Assembly: GCA_017999915.1 (NCBI GenBank)
Contig: JAGNKX010000001.1
Coordinates: 372,001 to 436,000 of the forward strand
Length of the DNA: 64,000 bases
Origin: Spirochaetota bacterium
GTDB lineage: Bacteria; Spirochaetota; UBA4802; UBA5550
Direction: 5' to 3'
Shown: positions 44,361 to 53,520 of the stretch, one piece after another
Layout of the letters: each line of letters starts with the position of its first letter
Position numbering within the stretch: position 1 is the first letter of the stretch
Program-made: the position numbers and the translations under genes
The notes under the pieces: model-generated
What the model was told of the DNA's origin: nothing
The model's input: the letters and a program-made list of their open reading frames with translations, nothing else
The model's database searches: none

Positions 44361-45695
44361 CTAGTGAATATTTTTATATATAGTTTTAAGATAATTTGAT
44401 CGCTTATCAAATGAATCCTTGTTAAAAACCTGGCTGTAAGCCCATAAAAATCCTTCTTCAAGATCTTCCACCGTTAAATTTTTTGGCTTGAATAGGACAT
44501 CTAAAAATGTGCACCTATCCCAGAAAGGCTCCTGCGCCAGCATACGCTGCTCATCATGAAGTCTTTTAAATAAACGTGAACCAGGTAATGGGGTGGCAAT
44601 GGTGAGCTGCCCGGTAATGTTATGTTCATCCATAAAAGTGACAACATTTTTAAAAACCCGTTTATCATCATTGTCGAGGCCAAAAATAAAAGATCCGAAA
44701 ACAATAATCCCGTGTTTTTGAATATTATCAATATTCCTGCCATAATTTACCAGTTGTCTGTACTTCCACGAGCTTTTATTCATTGTTTTCAGGTTTTCCG
44801 GATTGATACTTTCCAAACCGATCAATAAGGTTAAACATCCGCTTTCATACGCCATGGTCAGCAATTCATCATCATCTCCTATGCCTATATCTGATTGCGC
44901 CCACCAGCGAATGTTCAGCCTTTTCAGAAGAGTGAGTAATTCTCTTGAATGCTTTTTATTAACAAATAGATTATCATCGGAAAAGAGCAGTATCTTTCCG
45001 GGAAAATATTTTTTTATTTCAATAATTTCTGATTCAATCTGAGCCATCGTCTTTGTCCTGAACCTGTTCCCGTAAATCTTCGTAACAAGGCAAAACTCGC
45101 AATCATGGGGGCAACCCCTGCTTGTCTGGATCGGAACCATGTTGTAGTATAAATGTGGATCCATAAAATAATTTTTTTTATGTAATAGATCATACCTCGG
45201 AATCGGAGACATCGTTAAATCGACAGGAACTTTATCATCACTATAATAAAACTTTCGTTCACAATTGCTCTCATAATCAGAAAGAAATTGAGGCCAGAGT
45301 CGTTCCGCTTCGCCTATTATTACCGTATCCACAAATCGGGCCGCCTCCTCCGGCATAACCGAAGCATGAATTCCTCCCATGACGACATAGACCCCTCTTT
45401 TTCTGAACTCAGCAGCCACATTGTATGCATGCAGAGCCTCTTGTGTCATAGCCGTAATTCCTACAATATCATAGCCCTTATTGTAATCTATATCCTCAAA
45501 ATTTTCATCAATATATGATATTTCAATTTCCCGAGGAGTCAACGCGGCAATAGTCATAATACTGAGGCTTGGGGTGTAATATGCTTTCAAAAAGGCATTT
45601 GTTTTATCAAGAACTTCCTTAATGCGGGGAGTCTTCGACCAAGTATAGCGTTTGTTGACAAGCAAACCAATATGTTGGATCGATCTTTTTTTCAT
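44361..45695 (-). CDS. B12-binding-domain radical SAM protein
   Basis: This encodes 444 residues. The N-terminal part (about 35-140) has a cobalamin-binding-type Rossmann domain: D-I-V-G-I-T-A-M-T and V-V-M-G-G-I-H-A-S-V-M-P-E-E. The radical SAM cluster is C195-P-H-D-C199-E-F-C202. A C-terminal helical part follows. Relatives use SAM and often cobalamin to methylate or rearrange unactivated carbons in lipids, hopanoids or natural products. Its ATG overlaps the acyl carrier protein gene by four bases, so the substrate may be ACP-bound; that is inference. The gene is clearly more A+T-rich than its surroundings. Confidence 0.88.
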   Translation of the reverse strand: MKKRSIQHIGLLVNKRYTWSKTPRIKEVLDKTNAFLKAYYTPSLSIMTIAALTPREIEISYIDENFEDIDYNKGYDIVGITAMTQEALHAYNVAAEFRKRGVYVVMGGIHASVMPEEAARFVDTVIIGEAERLWPQFLSDYESNCERKFYYSDDKVPVDLTMSPIPRYDLLHKKNYFMDPHLYYNMVPIQTSRGCPHDCEFCLVTKIYGNRFRTKTMAQIESEIIEIKKYFPGKILLFSDDNLFVNKKHSRELLTLLKRLNIRWWAQSDIGIGDDDELLTMAYESGCLTLLIGLESINPENLKTMNKSSWKYRQLVNYGRNIDNIQKHGIIVFGSFIFGLDNDDKRVFKNVVTFMDEHNITGQLTIATPLPGSRLFKRLHDEQRMLAQEPFWDRCTFLDVLFKPKNLTVEDLEEGFLWAYSQVFNKDSFDKRSNYLKTIYKNIH

Positions 45696-45964
45696 GATAT
45701 ATCTTTTTCAAGGACCACAGTATGAATTATTTCGATAAAGTCTCCAACCGTTTCCACGCCGAGTAGTATTGATTCATCAATCGCCACATTATAAAATTTT
45801 TCAATATTCGCAACAATTTCAATTGCCATCAGAGAATCTATCCCCAACTCCTCCCTGATTAATACGTCATCACCTATACCGGATTGATCCATCCGTGTTA
45901 TCCTTGATACAATTGCTATTATATTTTGGCGGACATCATTGGCTTTAGTATTCTTCATATTCAT
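45692..45964 (-). CDS. Acyl carrier protein
   Basis: This encodes 90 residues of a discrete carrier protein. The phosphopantetheine attachment site is Ser44 in G-I-D-S-L-M, in a normal four-helix ACP pattern. The N-terminus is extended by about ten residues relative to AcpP. It is not near fab genes, so it is likely a dedicated carrier for this cluster. The start has AGGA at moderate spacing, with a second in-frame ATG two codons on. It overlaps the radical SAM gene by four bases (ATGA) and follows the AMP-ligase-like gene by 43 bases. Confidence 0.92.
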   Translation of the reverse strand: MNMKNTKANDVRQNIIAIVSRITRMDQSGIGDDVLIREELGIDSLMAIEIVANIEKFYNVAIDESILLGVETVGDFIEIIHTVVLEKDIS

Positions 45965-46007
45965 ATTGTGTTATCCTAATAAATACTTTTCTTGTTCTTA
46001 CTAATCC

Positions 46008-47453
46008 TTAAGATTGGATGCTGTTATGAACCGCCATCAATTCATATTCTTCATCATCAAGAGGCGTCATCACCTTCGGAATCTTGTATCGTGCAATAAT
46101 ACCTTCAAGATTCTTTTTTATCATCTGTATATTCTCATCAAAATCATTTCCGGAATCGATTTCGATTCCCGCAGAGAGAATATTGTCAATGCATGCGACT
46201 TCTGCTTCACGGACCTTCGGATTCATTAACAGCGCCCTTCGTATCTCTTCCAGGTCAACCATGTTGCCCTTGTATTTTCTCGTCCCCTTCTGTTCCCTGA
46301 TAAAAACCAGGTGGCCCTCTTCCATTTTCCCGATATCTCCTGTTCTGAACCACCCATCCGAAAAAGCATCGGTCGTCTCAGCCGGCCTGCGGAAGTACCC
46401 TTTTGCCATGTGAGGCGTCCGTATCAGGATTTCTCCGGCGCCGTCGGTTCCCGGCGAATCTATCCTGCATTCCAGTCCCCGGCAGACCGGGCCTATGGTT
46501 CCCGGCCGCCCCTGGCCCCTGATGTTTCTGCTTACGGGCGTGAATTCCGTAAGGCCATAGCCGTGAAGATATTCCACGTTGAATGCTTCACGCACTTGTT
46601 CAAAGAGCTCACCGGCCATGACGCTTCCTCCCGAAACAAAAACCTCCAGTGACGGCAGGTGTATTGAACCATCCTTCAGCCTGTACATCAATTCGTACAC
46701 TTCAGGCACTGCCGTAATGATCGATATGTCAAATTGCCTGACGATCTTGAAGAGATGGAGTGGGTTCACCGTTCCTGAAATGACGGCCGTGATACGGTTC
46801 AGGAGCGGCACACAGAGACACCCGACAAGGGGGAAGATGTACGAAAATGGAAGAACCACCAGCATCCTGTTGCCCGCCGCAGGCCTGAGTCCTTCCACCA
46901 GAGCCGCCGCTCCCTCAACATACTGGCTATGGGGCACCAGCGCTCCCAGGGGATAACCGAAGCCGCGATAGGTATAATTGATTGTTGCTATGGATTCATC
47001 GATATCAGCGGGTTCAAACTGTTGAGATGAATCCCCGCCATGGATCTGTTTCAAGATACCGTTTTTTCTCTGGATCACGATTCTTCCCGCGCAATAGGAT
47101 TCCACAATGGGAAGGTGCTTGGCCTCCGCGATAATAGCATGGGGATCCGCGTTGGCCATCAGTTCATCCAGCTCGATTGTGCGAAACGCAAGGTTGACCG
47201 GTACCAGTTTCGCCCCAATTTCGATAAGCGCTAAAAACAGGGCGACAAAATCAACCGAGTTTTCAAGAAAGATCGCGGCTATGAACCCCCGTATAATTCC
47301 TGAACCCTTCAGGAATTCTTTCATGGAGACAATTCTTGACTTCAATTCCCCCGCTGACACGAAGAGAGGCGCATCTCCTGTGGACAGATCGATAACAGCA
47401 GGGTGATTCCCCCACGTTTCCAGCGACTCATGTATTTGTTTAACAATATTCAT
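46008..47453 (-). CDS. AMP-dependent acyl ligase-like protein with altered catalytic motifs
   Basis: This encodes 481 residues with the fold and several motifs of the acyl-CoA synthetase/luciferase (ANL) superfamily. The A5 motif is H-G-Y-G-L-T-E, A7 is G-W-F-R-T-G-D-I-G, and A8 is near K-Y-K-G-N-M-V-D-L-E-E-I. The A3 phosphate-binding loop is unusual: N-Y-T-Y-R-G-F-G-Y-P-L-G replaces Y-T-S-G-T-T-G-x-P-K-G, losing the lysine and Ser/Thr residues. The C-terminal catalytic lysine (G-K) is also absent. It might activate or transfer an acyl chain to the neighbouring ACP by a modified mechanism, or be a binding or scaffolding relative. It starts 18 bases after the PilZ fusion stop, so the two are co-transcribed. 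Confidence 0.8.
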   Translation of the reverse strand: MNIVKQIHESLETWGNHPAVIDLSTGDAPLFVSAGELKSRIVSMKEFLKGSGIIRGFIAAIFLENSVDFVALFLALIEIGAKLVPVNLAFRTIELDELMANADPHAIIAEAKHLPIVESYCAGRIVIQRKNGILKQIHGGDSSQQFEPADIDESIATINYTYRGFGYPLGALVPHSQYVEGAAALVEGLRPAAGNRMLVVLPFSYIFPLVGCLCVPLLNRITAVISGTVNPLHLFKIVRQFDISIITAVPEVYELMYRLKDGSIHLPSLEVFVSGGSVMAGELFEQVREAFNVEYLHGYGLTEFTPVSRNIRGQGRPGTIGPVCRGLECRIDSPGTDGAGEILIRTPHMAKGYFRRPAETTDAFSDGWFRTGDIGKMEEGHLVFIREQKGTRKYKGNMVDLEEIRRALLMNPKVREAEVACIDNILSAGIEIDSGNDFDENIQMIKKNLEGIIARYKIPKVMTPLDDEEYELMAVHNSIQS

Positions 47454-47471
47454 CGTTTTAATTCAAGGCCT

Positions 47472-50400
47472 TTACTTTTTGATCCCGGTCACGATTACCG
47501 CCTGGGGCGGGCTTCCCATTGATAAATGTATTTCCATATTTACAAAGCCCGCTTTTCTCATCATGCCGGCGATTTCCTCGCCGGAATAGAACCTGAAATA
47601 TCCGTCCTCCTCCAGCTGAAAGAGCGATGCCGCCTCGTTGAGCATGGTTCTGGCATCGGCAAGATCAACGTCCCTTTTCTCCGAATCGTATTCATCACGA
47701 TCAAGGTTCTGCACTTTGTTTATATAATTTGTGAAAATGACCGATATATCGCTGTCAGGTCTCATGGAAGAGACAAGCAACCGTCCCTCCGGCTTAAGAA
47801 GCCTGTAAAATTCATGAATTATCTCATCGGGATTAAAGAGATACGAAATAAGAAGACTCGCCGAGATTTTGTGGAACGATTCGTCGTGAAAGCCCATGCG
47901 CACATCACGGGTATTGTCCCCGAATTTGAGACATGTAAAATCCAGGTCGGTCGTCCTGATGTCATGGAGCTCCTCTGAACCTGATCCGTTGATCCTTTTA
48001 TTACAAGATGTCTTCAAGTCGTCAGGCTTCAGTGTGCCGGAAATGTATCGTGCGGCGCGGTTGATATCGATGATAGCGCAATAATCATCATCATTCAAGC
48101 ACGCGCGCAGGTACCCCCGGGAATGTTCGCTTATCGGCACACCGCGCATGATGCTGGCAATAACCTCCGAGTTCAGTCTCACCAGATTATCAATGGTGCT
48201 GTTCCTCAACCCTTCTATTCGATTTCTTAAAAACTCATACCCCAGGGAACCGTCTTCCATGAACCGCTTCACGGGAAGGAGACGGTTCGGCTCAAGATTC
48301 CGCTGCAGATAGGTAATACGGCTCGGGATGAGGGGGCCGTGGGTGCGTTTCAGCTGCTCGATTTTTTCCCTGGTCCTGCCAAGGGCTTCCGGGACCAGAT
48401 CCGCCAGCACCAGATTGGCCCTGCCGAGATCGAGCCCCTGCGACGCGCTGTCATCAATCATTCGCTCAATGAAGATGCCGGTTCCGCATCCCATGTCCGC
48501 CATGGATTCGCCGTTTTTCAGGTCCAGGAGCCTTCCCTGTAGCGACAGGAACTCCCTGAATTCATCGATATTCCGGTACACATCATAGCCGGCGCAGTTC
48601 CGGTCCCCGCCGACGAGATATTCCTTCCAGTATACCCCCACATCGACATCATCCTGCGCGACAAGCCTCTCGCGCTCCCCGGTGATCATGGCTACCATTC
48701 GTTCCCGGTCTGGATTCATAGGACGAATCGTCTGGCCATTGAGATAATGATATATCATGCGCGTCACAATTTTAAATGTCCGGATCGCGTCATCACTGGA
48801 CCGGAGATTATGGCCGGTGGGTATTTCAATTACTTCACGGGAGCCCTTTGACCGGACGCTCATGAGATCCCGGATCTCCCTCTCAACGACCCAGCGGTCA
48901 TACTTGCCGAAAATCCAGGATACCGGAATGGCTATGCGTGCCATGTCATGGCGCGCGTCGGCGAGATAGGCATATCTGGTGTCGATCAGGTCCCTCGCGG
49001 TGGTATCAAGGTTCAGAATCTGCCCCAACACGCCGGAGAGTCCATTCTGTATGCCGTTCCGCGCGTTATCGATGATGTCGATACCGCCGGTAATATTATT
49101 GAAGGAGCTCCGGGCGCAGGTGACGCCCATGACGTTGATCAGATAGCTGACCCGCTTATCCTTCACCGCCAGTTTCCTCGCATCCAGCGCCGACATGCTG
49201 AAGGCGACAATGACGACCTCCGAAGGCTTGAACATGGCATTGTGATGCACGAAGTCCATGGTCGCTTCCAGATCGTCAAGGCCCTGGCTGATGCGGTAGT
49301 TGAGCATCTCGTAGCCCCGCTTGGGGCACATCTGATCCCGGCAGCTTTCCCCCGGCCTGTTGATGCCGTCATACCGGATGGTCACGATATCCCTGCCGAA
49401 GCGCCCGAAGTTTTCTATCAATGTCGCCACGAGGGGAGCCAGCGCCTCCTTCTTTTTCCCAAAGGCCGGGGGGAGGATGACAACCGGCACCTTGCCCACC
49501 GCGCCGGTATGGTTCAGGAGGGCCACGATTTCTTTCCCATCCCTGTTCGCATATCGCACGATATCGGAAACGATCCTGGAACTGCCGGGAAATGGGCGTT
49601 TCAATGATCCTTTGCCCTTGTTCCACTGGGTCAGGCTGAAACGTTTATAAATGTAATCCTTGCGCCTGATGCCTGCTTCAATGCCTATCTGCACCATCAT
49701 CCCTTCATCATAAAGGCCTACTTCTTTGATATGTCGTATTTCCCCAAAGGCATCAAGACCCATATCTTTATTGAATGTGTAGGTGACCGACTGGCCCAGC
49801 TGGATCTGCTCTCTATCGAAGTTATTAAGCTTCACATTACATGAAAAGCCGCGGCGGCTTATGTTGACCAGCTCGCCCCGAAGTCTTCCGATGGGGGAAT
49901 CCTCAAGCTCAAGGGAAATATCGATCCCCCCGCTGATGTATTTTCTCTGGCATGATCTCTTGTCAGACTGGTGGATCACCGACGGCAGGGCAAAGGCAAT
50001 GCTTGTCGGGCCGGACTCCCTGATATCCGTGGTAAAATAGTAACTTGAACCGTGCAGGTAAAAGGAGCAATACACCTGGTGATGCTTTTTCAACTCACAA
50101 TCAATGACTTCTTTCTGCGATGATGTGGTGAATAATTTTTTCTTTGTGTCAATAGTCCTCATCTTCAAGACAAACATGATGATGCTTTTGTCAAAAAGGA
50201 CATTCATCGTCCTTTTTTCTTTTTTCAGAAGATTGAAGAGGGCTACGATTGTTTCATGATTTTTTATCAGGGTATCATTGGCGGCGACCTGTTCGTTCCT
50301 CCTTTCCTGTATCGTTTTAATGGCGGTGCTTGTGGCCGATTTGAGGATGAAATTCTGAATCCTGGTGGAATCAATATCCGAGATGGATTTGAAGCACAAT

Positions 50401-51005
50401 CCGGCCCTGTTCGTATCGCCCTTATTTCCCCGGATAACATAGGAGACTGATCCCTCGGCGGTAATGCCTCGCCGGTCCCCGGGCAGATTCACCCCGATGG
50501 TGATGGATTCGCGTGTATTCAGGATTCCCTTGTAACTGACAAGGCACCCTTCAGTCGAGATGTTATCTATTGAAATAATGGAGACCCCGTCTTTATCGCT
50601 GGAGATTCCGGTGAGGCTGCATGATATGCGCGGGATAATCCTCATGTCGGATGTCCCGTATTCATTCTTTATCCTGGTGAAGTTCACATTCCTTATAAAG
50701 TTGTCGATAAGGATCATCTGCGCGTCCGTCTGACAGGAGAACTCGATTCCCAGGACATGCTCGTCTTCTTCAGTGTCCGCTTTATTGCTCCGAACTATTT
50801 TGCAGGGAATCGGAACGTTCTCTGAATCCAGGGGAAGCATGAATGCCATCCTGTGCACGGACAGGTGGGATACCGGAACATTGACGACAACCTGGATGCC
50901 GCTGTTGCTGATATCTATGGATTTACCGATGAGGGTCTGTCCTTCAGCGACAAGCTCCACCTGCTTTTCATAGGATACCCTGGCATGTTTTCTGTTATTG
51001 GTCAT
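47472..51005 (-). CDS. Triple PilZ domain - alpha/beta hydrolase - methyltransferase fusion protein
   Basis: This encodes 1177 residues with no signal peptide. PilZ domain 1 (about 4-112) has R5-K-H-A-R9 and D31-x-S33-x-x-G36. Domain 2 (about 120-225) has R122-I-I-P-R126 and N148-x-S150-x-x-G153. Domain 3 (about 345-450) has R350-S-C-Q-R354 and N381-x-S383-x-x-G386. All three retain both c-di-GMP motifs. A LuxD-like alpha/beta hydrolase follows (about 495-755), with Ser603 in A-F-S-M-S-A and likely partners Asp703 and His732. A SAM-methyltransferase domain (about 790-1177) has D837-M-G-C-G-T-G843 and L-L-K-P-E-G-R-L-L-V-S-S, with an insertion of roughly 150 residues between these motifs. It leads an operon with AMP-ligase-like, ACP and radical SAM genes. 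Function is inferred: c-di-GMP-controlled transfer or hydrolysis plus methylation of an acyl or similar substrate. Confidence 0.85.
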   Translation of the reverse strand: MTNNRKHARVSYEKQVELVAEGQTLIGKSIDISNSGIQVVVNVPVSHLSVHRMAFMLPLDSENVPIPCKIVRSNKADTEEDEHVLGIEFSCQTDAQMILIDNFIRNVNFTRIKNEYGTSDMRIIPRISCSLTGISSDKDGVSIISIDNISTEGCLVSYKGILNTRESITIGVNLPGDRRGITAEGSVSYVIRGNKGDTNRAGLCFKSISDIDSTRIQNFILKSATSTAIKTIQERRNEQVAANDTLIKNHETIVALFNLLKKEKRTMNVLFDKSIIMFVLKMRTIDTKKKLFTTSSQKEVIDCELKKHHQVYCSFYLHGSSYYFTTDIRESGPTSIAFALPSVIHQSDKRSCQRKYISGGIDISLELEDSPIGRLRGELVNISRRGFSCNVKLNNFDREQIQLGQSVTYTFNKDMGLDAFGEIRHIKEVGLYDEGMMVQIGIEAGIRRKDYIYKRFSLTQWNKGKGSLKRPFPGSSRIVSDIVRYANRDGKEIVALLNHTGAVGKVPVVILPPAFGKKKEALAPLVATLIENFGRFGRDIVTIRYDGINRPGESCRDQMCPKRGYEMLNYRISQGLDDLEATMDFVHHNAMFKPSEVVIVAFSMSALDARKLAVKDKRVSYLINVMGVTCARSSFNNITGGIDIIDNARNGIQNGLSGVLGQILNLDTTARDLIDTRYAYLADARHDMARIAIPVSWIFGKYDRWVVEREIRDLMSVRSKGSREVIEIPTGHNLRSSDDAIRTFKIVTRMIYHYLNGQTIRPMNPDRERMVAMITGERERLVAQDDVDVGVYWKEYLVGGDRNCAGYDVYRNIDEFREFLSLQGRLLDLKNGESMADMGCGTGIFIERMIDDSASQGLDLGRANLVLADLVPEALGRTREKIEQLKRTHGPLIPSRITYLQRNLEPNRLLPVKRFMEDGSLGYEFLRNRIEGLRNSTIDNLVRLNSEVIASIMRGVPISEHSRGYLRACLNDDDYCAIIDINRAARYISGTLKPDDLKTSCNKRINGSGSEELHDIRTTDLDFTCLKFGDNTRDVRMGFHDESFHKISASLLISYLFNPDEIIHEFYRLLKPEGRLLVSSMRPDSDISVIFTNYINKVQNLDRDEYDSEKRDVDLADARTMLNEAASLFQLEEDGYFRFYSGEEIAGMMRKAGFVNMEIHLSMGSPPQAVIVTGIKK

Positions 51006-51258
51006 AGGTCACCCGCGAGTGGAGAAATAGTGTATAAACAGGGGTAACCCCTTCTCCCGAAAATGTGTGTTCCAGAAGCTATTGCACATCCATTCATAGA
51101 TACATCCAGCATTCTGCCTGATCAGCTGATTATGTGATTAAACACGCCAGATATGGGAATCTGGGTGATACTATTGTGTCGGTTCTCAAAATCTAAAAAT
51201 GAAAATATTTATGGGGGGGAGTGATTAAAAAAAACAATACCGATAGAATTGTATACAA
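51006..51258. other. Intergenic region upstream of the PilZ cluster
   Basis: This 253-base leader of the leftward cluster holds a GGGGT-A-ACCCC mini-palindrome near 51041 and GGGTGACC just before the fusion gene start. No clear promoter pair or riboswitch was recognised. Confidence 0.35.
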
Positions 51259-52041
51259 TTAGAGGGTGAGCAGATCAATGAGCTGACCATGGATTTTCCC
51301 ATTTGAGGCAACAATCTCCGGATATTCCGGATGAAACAACCCGCCATTATACGTGGTAACGGTACCGCCGGCCTCTTCCACGACAAGGCTGCCCGCGGCC
51401 ATGTCCCATGACTTGAGCTTCCCCTCCCAGTAGCCGTCAAGCCTGCCGCAGGCCACATAGGACAGATCGATTGCGGCGGATCCCATACGACGAATTCCCT
51501 GTATGCGAAGAATAATGCGGTTAAATTCTTTCAGATTATTGTTCTCCGATAACGCCTTGTCATAGGGGAATCCCGTGGCGACAAGGGAAACGCCTATATC
51601 GTCCAATGAAGAGACATGTATCGGCTGATCATTGAGAAAGGCCCCGCGTCCTCTCATCGCGGTGAACATTTCATCAAGGAATGGATTGAAAACGACGCCG
51701 GCCACGACCCGCTTGAGGCTTATGGAAAAGACGCCGAGGGACACGCAGAAAAAAGGAAGCCCGTGGGCGTAATTATTGGTGCCGTCAAGGGGATCCACAT
51801 ACCAGATATAATCGCCGGCAGCGTCTTTCCGGCTCCCCTCTTCGGCGATAATGGTATGGTCGGGAAACCTGGCCGATATCCTCTCTACCAGGTGCTTTTC
51901 CGAGGCTTTGTCCGCGTCAGTCACCAGGTCGGTTCTGCTCTTATAGGAAATGACCGTTCCCTGCGACCTGAAGCCCTTGAGGAGAATCGCCCCGGCTTCC
52001 CGCGAGATCATCCGCGCAAAATCGGCGATATCAGCGATCAT
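51259..52041 (-). CDS. Inositol monophosphatase family protein
   Basis: This encodes 260 residues of the Mg-dependent, lithium-sensitive phosphatase family (SuhB type), cytosolic. Metal ligands are present: E67-E68 in I-I-A-E-E-G, and D83-P-L-D86-G-T in W-Y-V-D-P-L-D-G-T-N-N, with the later W-D-M-A-A-G completing the site. It dephosphorylates inositol-1-phosphate or similar sugar phosphates; SuhB in bacteria may also aid rRNA transcription. It starts 3 bases after the stop of the TPR outer-membrane protein gene, so the two are co-translated. Confidence 0.94.
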   Translation of the reverse strand: MIADIADFARMISREAGAILLKGFRSQGTVISYKSRTDLVTDADKASEKHLVERISARFPDHTIIAEEGSRKDAAGDYIWYVDPLDGTNNYAHGLPFFCVSLGVFSISLKRVVAGVVFNPFLDEMFTAMRGRGAFLNDQPIHVSSLDDIGVSLVATGFPYDKALSENNNLKEFNRIILRIQGIRRMGSAAIDLSYVACGRLDGYWEGKLKSWDMAAGSLVVEEAGGTVTTYNGGLFHPEYPEIVASNGKIHGQLIDLLTL

Positions 52042-52044
52042 GAT

Positions 52045-53520
52045 CTAGAACTTGATTCCCATTCCAATCTGGATGTTGAACTCATGGTGCTCCGAGTCCT
52101 GGTCTGCGACCTCGGCGATGAACTTCTGGTACATGAAAAAATTCCTCGTGAAAGATTCGTTCAGCCGGAGGCTTATCACCTGGGACAGGGCCTTGAAACC
52201 GGGAAAGGGCTTTCCCTTGGTAAACCGGTATACGTCGAGGCCGAACCATCCCTGGCCGTTGGGGGCCAGGGTATAGGGATGCGTGTTGTTAAGATTCTCC
52301 AGATAAAACCGCTCGAGCCATTCAACGGTCAACGACAGCAGCTCGGACCCGTCGTCATGCTTCACCAGGTTGCCGAAGGTCAGGCCCAGGCCCATATCAT
52401 AGACCCCCCAGTAACTGGCAATGCCCCGGTAGTATCTCATGAAGCTCATATAAAAAACGCGCCAGTCGTTGGAATGGCAGAAAACGTAATAATCGCGGAA
52501 ATTGAAAATGGCGTGTATTTTCACGTCCGGATACATCTGGTACCCGTAGTCGATGCGAAGGGATCCCACGTCAAAGCTCTTTCCCGAGGAAGAGCGCGGG
52601 TCCATGATGAGCATACGCGGATACCAGGTGATGGTCGTATCCACCTTGTCCTTGCGGTACCCGACAATCAATCCCACTTTAACGTCGTTCAGCCTGTATC
52701 TCCGGTAAAAGGCCCTGCTGGTGTCGTACTGGTTCAACATCACCCCGGCGCCGAGTTTTATGTTCTTAATGTTGAATAGTATTTCGGCCTTTTCGGACAG
52801 CACCACCAGCCCCGGGGGCGTCAGGGCGCCAAGCCACGGGTTTTCCAGCGTGGCGTCGATCTGGATAAGGGGGATCGGAGTAATCCTCATGAAGAGGGTA
52901 TAGGGCGCGCTGGTGATAAGTCCGTCATCGGGCACGTACCGGAATCCATGGTGCGATGTATGATAGATCCCCCAGTACAGGGATTTGTTTCCGTAATAGG
53001 AGCCCATCCGGACCATGCCGTCAAGGGTCATATAGAAAACCTGGGGCTTTTCAGGAACCTCTTGTTTCTTCCCGCCGCGCTTTTTATAGGCGTCTTCAAG
53101 CCAGGGCGGCACCTGTTTGTTGGCGGGATCGGCTTTCAGAACCGCTTCACCGACCTGGATCGTGCGCTCATAGTTTTCAGTTTTATAATGGCTGTAGCAG
53201 AGGCGCTCACCGGTGAGAATTTGTTTTGGGTTCAGCTTCCATGCTTCCTCGTAATTCTTTATCGCCTGGGGAAGATCCCCTTTTTTCTCGAGGGCGTATC
53301 CCTTGTTATGATACGCTATCGCCATCGCCCTCTTCCGATACTCAACGGCCTTGTCGAATATTGTCAGGGCTTCGTCGACCCTGTCCGACTCACCTAATTC
53401 GATCGCCTTTTTATGCCTCGCGCGATCCTCGGCGTCTTCATCGGAAAAAAGGGCATGACTGCTCGCCATGACGATCAGCACGCAAACCAGGATAAGTAAG
53501 AAGGGGCTCGATTTTTTCAT
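52045..53520 (-). CDS. Exported TPR protein with outer-membrane beta-barrel-like C-terminus
   Basis: This encodes 491 residues. An N-terminal signal peptide (hydrophobic about 6-22) is followed by three TPR units (about 33-150; A-I-A-Y-H-N-K-G-Y-A-L-E-K-K-G-D is the clearest). The remaining 330 residues are rich in aromatic residues alternating with polar ones (Y-Y-V-F-C-H, F-Y-M-S-F-M-R-Y-Y), end in M-G-I-K-F with a terminal Phe, and so look like an outer-membrane beta-barrel. The TPR part would then face the periplasm as a docking module. No specific family is recognised. It is coupled to the phosphatase gene downstream. Confidence 0.75.
   Translation of the reverse strand: MKKSSPFLLILVCVLIVMASSHALFSDEDAEDRARHKKAIELGESDRVDEALTIFDKAVEYRKRAMAIAYHNKGYALEKKGDLPQAIKNYEEAWKLNPKQILTGERLCYSHYKTENYERTIQVGEAVLKADPANKQVPPWLEDAYKKRGGKKQEVPEKPQVFYMTLDGMVRMGSYYGNKSLYWGIYHTSHHGFRYVPDDGLITSAPYTLFMRITPIPLIQIDATLENPWLGALTPPGLVVLSEKAEILFNIKNIKLGAGVMLNQYDTSRAFYRRYRLNDVKVGLIVGYRKDKVDTTITWYPRMLIMDPRSSSGKSFDVGSLRIDYGYQMYPDVKIHAIFNFRDYYVFCHSNDWRVFYMSFMRYYRGIASYWGVYDMGLGLTFGNLVKHDDGSELLSLTVEWLERFYLENLNNTHPYTLAPNGQGWFGLDVYRFTKGKPFPGFKALSQVISLRLNESFTRNFFMYQKFIAEVADQDSEHHEFNIQIGMGIKF

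Noticed and set aside
51006-51258. Possible c-di-GMP riboswitch upstream of the PilZ cluster
   Set aside because: A riboswitch would fit the biology, but I found no recognisable GEMM-type core or paired helices in this leader.
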